Source: Mangrovimonas yunxiaonensis (GTDB taxonomy: Bacteria > Bacteroidota > Bacteroidia > Flavobacteriales > Flavobacteriaceae). Taken from it: a stretch of DNA of 64,000 nt. The stretch lies in the NCBI RefSeq assembly GCF_000733475.1, contig NZ_JPFK01000005.1, positions 372,001 to 436,000 on the forward strand, read 5' to 3'. Position numbers and translations under genes: made by a program. Shown here in pieces: positions 8,715 through 17,200 of the stretch (position 1 is the first letter of the stretch; each line of letters begins with the position of its first letter). Under the pieces are notes generated by a model. That model was given only the letters and a program-made list of their open reading frames with translations. It did no database searches and was not told the origin of the DNA.

Positions 8715-11060
8715 ATGATGAAACAGAAAGCGCTTCTTATTATTGTTGTATTGTTCGTTGGCTTAACGCAAGCCCAAAACTATTCGGCACTTTGGCAGGG
8801 ATATTATTCTTATTTAAACATAAAAGACACTTCAAGAAGCGAAAATAAGATATATGCAGCGGCAGAAAACGCTGTATTTACTTATGATGTTAATACTTTC
8901 GAGATTGAAAAAATATCCTCAATACAAGGGCTTTCAGGTGAAATAATTTCTACGATACATTACAGTCAGGACTACGGGATGTTATTAATAGGCTATGAAA
9001 ACGGCCTAATAGAGATTGTTATTGATGGCGAAGAGGATGTGTTAACAATTGTCGATATTTTGGATAAGCCTACTATTCCTCCAACAAGTAAAAAAATTAA
9101 CCATTTTAACGAGTATAATGGTCAGGTCTATATTGCGGCCGATTTTGGTATTTCGGTATACGATTTATCCCGTTTAGAATTTGGAGACACCTATTATATT
9201 GGCCCTGGCGGGTCTCAAATACAGGTTAAACAAACAACTGTAAGGGACGATTATATTTTTGCCGCTTGTTATGATGGCGTTGGCCTTAAGCGCGCATTGG
9301 TAGCAAGTGATAATTTAATAGACTATCAGCAATGGCAATCATTGGCAACAGGCAATTTTGTTGGGGTGCAGGAACATATGGGCGCTGTGTTTGCAATACG
9401 AGCCAACAGAAGGGTGTATAATGTGGTTGGTAATGCATTAACCGAACTTGCGCAGCTAAACCACATGGTTCTAGACTTAAAATCTAACGATGACTATTTG
9501 GTAATCACCACGGCTAACGATGTTTATGCCTATGATGTTGATTTTAATGTAATTGCTCAGGCAACTTTTAACGAAGAAGTAGAGACAAGCTTTACCGCGG
9601 CGAGTGTGCATTCGGGTTTTTTGTACATAGGAACACAACACAATGGTGTTTTAAAGACCGCCTTGACAGATGGCGTAAGTTTTGAACAGTTACACCCAGA
9701 TGGCCCACTTTTAAATAACACTTTTGCTATTGAAGCGTATTCGAATAACTTATGGGTAACCTATGGCGATTATACCTTGACATACAACCCTAGTCCTTTA
9801 AGAAGCAGGGGTGTTAGCCATTTGAGAAATGAGACTTGGGCCAATATTCCTTACGATAGTCTATTGTCGGCTAGGAATTTAAACAAGATAGTCATAAACC
9901 CATTTAATGAAGACCAAGTATTTATCAGTTCTTTTAACGATGGTTTGTTGGAGATTAATAACAATGTGCCCACCGTTTTGTACAATGAGACCAATAGTGG
10001 TCTAGAGTCTTTAATAATCCCTACAAACCCAAATATTAAAAGTATTAGGCAAAGTGCTTCTAAGTTTGATAGTAATGGTGTTTTATGGACGATGACTGGG
10101 CGAGTTGCTAGGCCCTTAAAATCGTATGATCCAACAACGGGCCAATGGCAAGGGTATGATTTTACTTCTTTAATACCAGATGCTTTAGGCGGTGAATGGG
10201 GATATAGCGATTTGGACATCAGTTCGAACGGAACAAAATGGATTGGGGGCTACAATTATGGGCTAATAGGGTTTAACAATACTAATGGGGTTCAGTTAAA
10301 AAACTTAAGTACAGAGGAAGGTAATATGTCAAACAATTTTGTGACCTCTCTGGCCGTAGATAAGAACGATCGAGTTTGGGTTGGGACTATAAGCGGGCTA
10401 AGGGTGCTATACAATAGCACAGGCTTTTTTACCGATAATGTACAAGTAGAAGAAATTGTAATTTTAGAAAATGGCCAGCCATCAGAATTGCTCTACCAGC
10501 AATTTGTATCTGATATTGAGGTAGATGGTGCAAATAATAAATGGATAGGTGTTATGGGCGCCGGACTGTTCTATTTCTCATCAGACGGGCAGGAGACCAT
10601 TTTCCATTTTACGAAAGACAATTCGCCATTGCCTTCTAACAACATTATCGATGTTTCTATTGATGCCTCTAACGGAAGGGTTTATATTGCTACCGATAAA
10701 GGCTTGCTATCGTATGGTTCTGGTAGTTCGGGAACAAAAGAGGATTTTGAAGATGCTTTTGTTTACCCCAATCCCGTAAGGCCGGATTTTAATATGGTAG
10801 AAAAGAAAATTAAAATTCGCGGCCTGCCAGAGAATGTGAACATTAAAATTACCGATATTGAAGGTAATTTGGTAGCCGAAGCTCAATCTAACGTAAACAT
10901 GCGTTACAAAGGATATCATTTGGAGATTGACGGTGGGTCGGCGTTTTGGAATGGTAAAAATTTAGCCAACAATACGGTAGCTTCTGGAGTGTATTTAATC
11001 ATGCTTACAGATTTAGATGCCCTAGAAACCAAAGTGCTAAAATTAATGGTTGTTAGGTAA
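8715..11060 (+). CDS. porZ: PorZ-like type IX secretion protein, beta-propeller
   Basis: A 781-residue exported protein. After a signal peptide (cut near residue 20, after TQAQ), it contains many short WD-like/two-component-regulator-type propeller repeats (for example FTYDVNTF, VWVGTISGLRVL, VYIATDKGLLSY) forming two predicted propellers. It ends in a type IX sorting-like domain that starts around VYPNPVRPDF, with GVYLIML near the end. In Porphyromonas, PorZ is part of the attachment complex of the type IX secretion system and binds A-LPS; the same role is inferred here. The stop codon overlaps the start of recO by one base, the usual Flavobacteriaceae arrangement. Confidence 0.8.
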   Translation: MMKQKALLIIVVLFVGLTQAQNYSALWQGYYSYLNIKDTSRSENKIYAAAENAVFTYDVNTFEIEKISSIQGLSGEIISTIHYSQDYGMLLIGYENGLIEIVIDGEEDVLTIVDILDKPTIPPTSKKINHFNEYNGQVYIAADFGISVYDLSRLEFGDTYYIGPGGSQIQVKQTTVRDDYIFAACYDGVGLKRALVASDNLIDYQQWQSLATGNFVGVQEHMGAVFAIRANRRVYNVVGNALTELAQLNHMVLDLKSNDDYLVITTANDVYAYDVDFNVIAQATFNEEVETSFTAASVHSGFLYIGTQHNGVLKTALTDGVSFEQLHPDGPLLNNTFAIEAYSNNLWVTYGDYTLTYNPSPLRSRGVSHLRNETWANIPYDSLLSARNLNKIVINPFNEDQVFISSFNDGLLEINNNVPTVLYNETNSGLESLIIPTNPNIKSIRQSASKFDSNGVLWTMTGRVARPLKSYDPTTGQWQGYDFTSLIPDALGGEWGYSDLDISSNGTKWIGGYNYGLIGFNNTNGVQLKNLSTEEGNMSNNFVTSLAVDKNDRVWVGTISGLRVLYNSTGFFTDNVQVEEIVILENGQPSELLYQQFVSDIEVDGANNKWIGVMGAGLFYFSSDGQETIFHFTKDNSPLPSNNIIDVSIDASNGRVYIATDKGLLSYGSGSSGTKEDFEDAFVYPNPVRPDFNMVEKKIKIRGLPENVNIKITDIEGNLVAEAQSNVNMRYKGYHLEIDGGSAFWNGKNLANNTVASGVYLIMLTDLDALETKVLKLMVVR

Positions 11061-11776
11061 TGCTTGTATCCACTAAGGCCATTGTTCTTTCAAAATTAAA
11101 ATACAGGGATAACGATTTAATTGTTAAGTGTTATACCCAAAAATTTGGGGCTATTAACTACATCATAAGAGGGGTTTATAGTTCTAGGCGAGCAAGCCAG
11201 AAGGCAGCGTATTACCAGTTGTTGTCTCAGCTTCAATTAGAGGCTGTGCACAAAGAAAACAAAACCCTTCAAAGCATTAAGGATGTAAAGTCTGCTGCCA
11301 TTTACACCAGTATGCATACCCATGTGTTAAAAAGTGCTATTGTTATGTTTCTTGCCGAAGTCTTGGCCAATGTTTTAAACGAGGAGGAAAAAAACAGCAC
11401 CCTTTACGAGTTTTTAGAACATGCCCTTTTATGGCTGGATGTTGAAGATTCGTATTCAAATTTTCATCTGGTATTTTTGCTTAAGCTTACCAAGCATTTG
11501 GGGTTCTATCCAGATGTTTCTAACATACACTACAGCTATTTTAACCTTCAAGAGGGAAGCTTTCAGGAAGTTAGTGCCCACAACACCATTTCAGGGGAAA
11601 TTTTAACAGGGCTAAAAACCTTATTGGGCATAAATTTTGATGCGTTAAACACGGTTAAAATCAGCTTAAACCAAAGACAGCATTTGCTAGAGCATATTTT
11701 AATGTACTACAGGTTTCATGTCGATGGGTTTAAGCAGCCAAAATCGCTTGATGTTTTTAATCAAGTATTTAATTAA
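11060..11776 (+). CDS. recO: DNA repair protein RecO
   Basis: A 238-residue protein with an N-terminal OB fold (MLVSTKAIVLSKLKYRDNDLIVKCYT) and the alpha-helical C-terminal domain of RecO. It works with RecF/RecR to load RecA on SSB-coated single strands. The zinc-binding cysteines found in some RecO proteins are not visible, as usual in Bacteroidetes. The ATG overlaps the porZ stop codon (TAATG), implying translational coupling, and the TonB receptor follows after 23 bases. Confidence 0.9.
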   Translation: MLVSTKAIVLSKLKYRDNDLIVKCYTQKFGAINYIIRGVYSSRRASQKAAYYQLLSQLQLEAVHKENKTLQSIKDVKSAAIYTSMHTHVLKSAIVMFLAEVLANVLNEEEKNSTLYEFLEHALLWLDVEDSYSNFHLVFLLKLTKHLGFYPDVSNIHYSYFNLQEGSFQEVSAHNTISGEILTGLKTLLGINFDALNTVKISLNQRQHLLEHILMYYRFHVDGFKQPKSLDVFNQVFN

Positions 11777-11799
11777 ACAACTAACTAATTAATCTGAAT

Positions 11800-14214
11800 A
11801 TGAGAATTATTACCGTGCTGGTCTTTGCGCTAGCATTTAGTTTGTCTTATGGCCAACAGCTACAGCTTTTAGACAAGCAAACACACGAACCAATTCCTGG
11901 GGTAACAATTTACAACAAAGCACAAAGTACATCGGTAATCACCGATTTTGATGGGGAAGCTTCATTGAGGCACTTTAGCGACACCGATGTGTTATTTTTC
12001 AAGCATATGCTTTACGAAACAATGCGCATAACAAAAGCCGAGGTTGTTAAAGCACAAGGTGTTGTTTACTTACAACCATTGGTTGAAGGTTTGGATGAAG
12101 TCCTCATTTCGGCATCTAAGTTTGAGCAGAGTAAAAAGGACATTCCGCATAAAATTATAAGCCTAAGTGCAAAAGAAATCCAATTGGCCAACCCACAGAC
12201 CAGTGCCGATTTATTAGAAGGAGTAGGCTCGGTGTACATTCAAAAAAGTCAAATGGGTGGAGGAAGCCCGATGATTAGAGGGTTTTCTGCTAATAGACTT
12301 TTAATAACGATTGATGGCGTAAGAATGAATAATGCTATTTTTAGAAGCGGAAACCTGCAAAATGTAATTTCGATTAACCCGTTTGCCATAGAGAGAACCG
12401 AAGTAAGCCTTGGTGCCGGATCGGTGGTTTATGGTAGCGATGCCGTTGGTGGGGTTATGGGATTTTACACAAAACGACCACAACTGTCCTACGCAAACCA
12501 AACAACTTTTCATGCCAATACCACTGTTAGGTACGCTACGGCAAACAAAGAAAAAACGGGCCATTTAGATTTTAATTTCGGCTTGAAAAAATGGGGCTTT
12601 TTAACAAGTGTAAGCTATAATGATTATGACGATTTACGTATGGGAAGCCATGGGCCTGATGAGTATTTACGCCCAGAGTATGTGGTTAGCGACCCCATGG
12701 GGAACGACCAAACGGTAACAAACAGCAACCCTAAAGTTCAAGTGCCAACAGCATACAACCAAATTAACCTAATGCAGAAGGTGCGTTTTGAGCCTAAAGA
12801 CAATTTAAGTTTTGATTTGGGCTTGCATTTTACCAAAACATCAGATTACCCAAGATACGATAGGTTAATTCGCTACAAAAGCGGGAACCTAAGATCGGCG
12901 GAGTGGTATTATGGTCCTCAAAAATGGTTTATGGGAAGCTTGCAACTAACCAAATTGGGCAGCCGCTCCAACCTGTACGACAAAATACAAACCACTGTGG
13001 CCTACCAAAATTTTAATGAAAGCAGATACGATAGGGATTATCAATCGGTTATAAAAAACATTAGAGAAGAGACCGTCGATGCGTTTTCGTTTAATGCCGA
13101 TTTTGAAAAACTAATCTCACCAAAAACCGAATTGTTTTACGGGGCAGAGTACGTTTACAACAAGGTTAGTTCTGTAGGTGCCGAAGTAAATATAGTCGAT
13201 AATACCAACCATGCTACGGTATCGCGATATCCAGATGGTTCGAATTGGCAAACGGCCGCCGCCTATGTTAACCTAAAGTTTAAACCCCACCAGAGGTTCA
13301 TCTTACAATCAGGTTTGCGTTATAACTACATAAGCACGTATGCCGATTTTACCCAAAATAACACCTATTTAAACCTGCCTTTTAATGAGGCTAAGATCAA
13401 TTCCGATGCCGTAACGGGCTCTTTTGGTGTAAGCTGGATTCCTAATAAAACCATTCAATGGAAACTAAATGGCTCAACCGCATTTAGAGCCCCAAATATT
13501 GATGATGTAGGCAAGGTTTTCGACTCCGAGCCTGGAGCTGTTGTAGTGCCAAATAACAACCTTAAGCCAGAGTACGCCTATAATGCCGAGCTTGGCCTGA
13601 GCTTAAACTTTAATAACATTGTTTTGGTAGACTTGGCGACCTATTACACCTATTTAGATCATGCGTTGGTGCGAAGGGACTATAATTTAAACGGGCAAAC
13701 CGAGATTATGTACGATGGCGAATTAAGCCAAGTGCAGGCCATACAAAATGCTTCTAGCGCAAACATTTATGGGGTTGAGGCCGGAATTCAATTAAATTTC
13801 AGCAAACACCTAAAAGTAACGTCACAGTATAATTTTATAGGAGGAAAAGAAGATGATAATGGTACCGATGTTCCTGTTAGACATATTGCGCCGCAGTTTG
13901 GAAATACCCATTTGGTATGGGATAAAGACAAGTTTTTAATTGATGCCTATGCCAACTACAATGGCGAATTATCCTATTATCAATTGGCGCCATCTGAAAC
14001 AAGTAAAGAATATATGTACGCTTTAGACGCAAACGGCAACCCATACGCGCCTTCTTGGTATACCTTAAACCTAAGGGCTAAGTATGCTATTATGCCATCG
14101 TTAAGCGTTACGGCAGGCTTGGAAAATATAACCGACCAGCGTTATAAAACCTACTCTTCGGGAATAGCCTCGGCCGGTAGAAACCTTATTATGTCCTTAA
14201 AATATACTTTATAA
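11800..14214 (+). CDS. TonB-dependent receptor, haem/siderophore-type plug
   Basis: An 804-residue outer-membrane receptor. Signal peptide to about residue 19 (SYGQ), a carboxypeptidase-regulatory-like domain (about 20-95, with PGVTIYNKAQSTSVITDFDG), a plug domain (about 105-225) with MIRGFSANRLLITIDGVRMN and VYGSDAVGGV, then a beta barrel ending in the aromatic-rich last strand LIMSLKYTL. The plug resembles haem/haemoglobin or siderophore receptors, but the ligand is not determinable. It probably shares the porZ-recO transcript and is followed by a perfect hairpin terminator. Confidence 0.85.
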   Translation: MRIITVLVFALAFSLSYGQQLQLLDKQTHEPIPGVTIYNKAQSTSVITDFDGEASLRHFSDTDVLFFKHMLYETMRITKAEVVKAQGVVYLQPLVEGLDEVLISASKFEQSKKDIPHKIISLSAKEIQLANPQTSADLLEGVGSVYIQKSQMGGGSPMIRGFSANRLLITIDGVRMNNAIFRSGNLQNVISINPFAIERTEVSLGAGSVVYGSDAVGGVMGFYTKRPQLSYANQTTFHANTTVRYATANKEKTGHLDFNFGLKKWGFLTSVSYNDYDDLRMGSHGPDEYLRPEYVVSDPMGNDQTVTNSNPKVQVPTAYNQINLMQKVRFEPKDNLSFDLGLHFTKTSDYPRYDRLIRYKSGNLRSAEWYYGPQKWFMGSLQLTKLGSRSNLYDKIQTTVAYQNFNESRYDRDYQSVIKNIREETVDAFSFNADFEKLISPKTELFYGAEYVYNKVSSVGAEVNIVDNTNHATVSRYPDGSNWQTAAAYVNLKFKPHQRFILQSGLRYNYISTYADFTQNNTYLNLPFNEAKINSDAVTGSFGVSWIPNKTIQWKLNGSTAFRAPNIDDVGKVFDSEPGAVVVPNNNLKPEYAYNAELGLSLNFNNIVLVDLATYYTYLDHALVRRDYNLNGQTEIMYDGELSQVQAIQNASSANIYGVEAGIQLNFSKHLKVTSQYNFIGGKEDDNGTDVPVRHIAPQFGNTHLVWDKDKFLIDAYANYNGELSYYQLAPSETSKEYMYALDANGNPYAPSWYTLNLRAKYAIMPSLSVTAGLENITDQRYKTYSSGIASAGRNLIMSLKYTL

Positions 14215-14218
14215 ATAA

Positions 14219-14257
14219 AACGCCACAACTAAAAATCCGTTGTGGCGTTCTCTTTTT
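14219..14257. terminator. Bidirectional terminator between convergent genes
   Basis: A perfect 11-base stem AACGCCACAAC/GTTGTGGCGTT with a nine-base loop, followed by a T-rich tail. It separates the TonB receptor from the large secreted-protein gene. Confidence 0.8.
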
Positions 14258-14262
14258 TATAA

Positions 14263-17200
14263 TTATTTTTTCAGCGCTTTTTTATAAACTATTTGCCCAT
14301 TGGCTAAATGTACTTTGGCCATATAAACGCTGCTGCTTAAACTAGAAAGGTCGTGGGTAACTTGGTGTGAATTGTTGCCCGGTAAGCGGTAAACGGTACG
14401 TCCCAATAAATCGATAATAGTTATAGATGTCATGGTGTGTTTTTTGTCAACAGAAAATTGCACTTGGTTATTTTGAAACTCAATAATGGTAAGCCCAAAA
14501 TTAGGGAGTTCGTATGCTTCATTGGTTAAGGTGGGGTTCTTAAAAACAAGTTCAAAGCGGCTGTTAAACTCGCCCACATCAGAAGTAAATGTATAGTTTG
14601 AAGTGCTTAAGTCGTGGTATGTATTTAGTAGGTTGTCCTTTAAATAAATGGTGTTGGTGTTTAAAAACGGGCCTTCAAGCCTAGGAATACTCAAGGTGTA
14701 CAGGGTAGAAACATTTATGGAGGTCTTAAACCCAAGAGGGATTACTTCATCTAGATTAAGGGCTTCTGGTGCCTTGCCTTGAATGGTAAATTTATTTTGC
14801 ACATTTTCTATGGTCGAGTACATAACGGCATTAACATTAGTGACCGCCATAGGAGCGTCGTAATACATGTTGTCCAAACCGTTTGTGGCACCATTCACAT
14901 AACCTATTAAAATTTGATTGTAAGCCCCGTTATCAGAGGTTAGGTTTAACCATATTTTGTTCGGGTTGGAGTTGCTGTTGTTGTTCATTCTGTAAAATTG
15001 CGAGTTGTCGCTAGTTCCCCTTACGCGCATGGCATTGTTAAAGACGACTTCCTTCATAACAATATTACCCAAATCTGCGCTGGGGTCGGAATGAAATTGT
15101 GTGCCAGGAGCCGAATCGGACATGGCGACAAAAAAGGCCTGGCCAGAAGGAATCATTCTGTTAGAAGGGTCGCTGCCATCGCCACCGGGGGCACTGCCTG
15201 TTTCGCCCACGCCATTAATTACAGCATAGTCGCTTTGTGAAAAATTAAGCGTTTCGTTACCGCTGGTGTTTCCGTCTGGCGGCGTGTTTTGCGACCAAAG
15301 GTATATGGCACCATCTACAACAGGGTTTGTAGCACTTGCAATGTCGGCATTATAATTTAAAAAAGCATCGGCACTAATAGCAGAAGGATAGGGGTTGCCC
15401 AATAAATTCCAGTTAAGGTCGTTGGTTTCTTCGTCGTTTCTATACATCCAAACGGTTACAATTCCATTGTTAAAAAGACCTTTAAACGAGTATGTAAACT
15501 GACAGTTAGGGCCATTATTACAAGGCGATTGGCCAAACAAATCGGATCTGTGGGTAGAAATATAGCCCACGCCAGGAGTCATAATATCGCTGCCGCTAGT
15601 TAATTGCCAATCGGCGCCTGTGCCGTCGGTAAAATAATCGGGGTCATCATCAACACCATCTTGCCCAATGTTAAATGTGTTGCTGTTATTGTTTTCTTTG
15701 TAGGAGTCTCGATAATCTTGGGCACTAAACCTAAACCGTCTGTTGGGAGTAGCAGTGCTTAGGGCATGGGCTATGGTTTCGGTACTTACCGGAGAACTCC
15801 AATACGTGTACTCGTACCAGTTGTTCATGGGCGCCGTTGTTTTGTTAACCTGATAGTTGTCTGCATTATCAGCCGTTACCAAGCCACTATCGTTAAGCTG
15901 AACAAAAGCCGCTTTAGGATGAACAAGCATAGATGCGCTGCCTATTAATTTTACATCGTTGGCAACCTCTATATACGTGTTGCTACTACCATTATCTTCA
16001 TCGGCAATAACAACTTGCCAGCCATCATTTACAGTAAGGCTACAGGCTTCAAAACTGCCATTTGTATCGGTGTTGTAGTGGTTGTCTATTATGGCTACGG
16101 TATTGTGGTCTGGTATGCCATTGCTCCAGGTGGTGCCATCCCAAACGGTCATTCCAGAATGTATCTTAATGGCATTGCTGGCCGTAAAACAGCCTTCATC
16201 GTCCTCCCTTACTTGGCAGTAAAACTGATAGTTATTAAGGCTAGAAGTGTCTAAAATGCTCAAGGTATTTGTTGTGCTACCCGTGTAAATGGCACTGTCG
16301 TTTACAGCAGTCCAGCCACTGTGGCTGGGCGCCGCATAGTACCATTGGTAAGCTAGGTCTTGGGTGTCTCCAGCACCATCATAACCTTCGCTTCCGTTTA
16401 CGGTAAGAGTAGCGGCCAAATAACAGGCTGCTACGGGTGTGGTTGGCTGTAGTGTTATGACCGGGGGAATGCCAACCGAAAAATCGTAATTGCCAAAACC
16501 TGCATAATCTGAATCGTCACAGCTGGTCCAATCTACCATATCCCAGTCCGATAATAAAAAGCTCATGCTTGGCAAATTAGGCGCGTCATTTTTTCTTTTG
16601 AAATTAACGCCTTTGTCGCCTATTCCCAGCGTATTCGCCCAAGAGTTACTGTTTTTAACCCCAAAAATATCTATTTCACCTGGATTATCGCCAGAGACTT
16701 TTTCTAAAACAATGGCATCAGAATCATCGTTGTTAAAATTAATACCACTTGAACTAGAAAACGTTTGGTTTGGGCTATTGCTCAATCCGTTCGACGGTAA
16801 ATCGCAAGAGGTTGCCCCCAAAGCCACGACATATACGTTATTATTGGCTAAAGTGCCTGTTAGCGCATTGTCACTAGAGGCGCTCGAGCTACCGTTATTA
16901 TAGACTTTAAGCACATAATCGGAAAGATCAATAGGCGCGCCAGTGCCGTTAAACAGCTCGACTAAAGACGAGCTGCCGGAGGTGGCATCGGAGATTTCAC
17001 TTATAAATAAATTGGCAGGCGTTGTGGCACTAGACAGGGCATCGCAGTTGCTTATCGTATTGTCTATAACGGTAAATGCATTGTTGAACGTGCACCCCGT
17101 ATTCAATAGCACAGAAATATTCCCGCTTGTGGCCCCATTAGGGACACTAACAACCAATTGGTCAGAGGTGCTTGAAACAATGGGCATGGGAATACCGTTT

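Noticed and set aside
11800-14214. SusC-type glycan importer
   Set aside because: There is no SusD partner, the protein is shorter than typical SusC, and the plug resembles haem/siderophore receptors.
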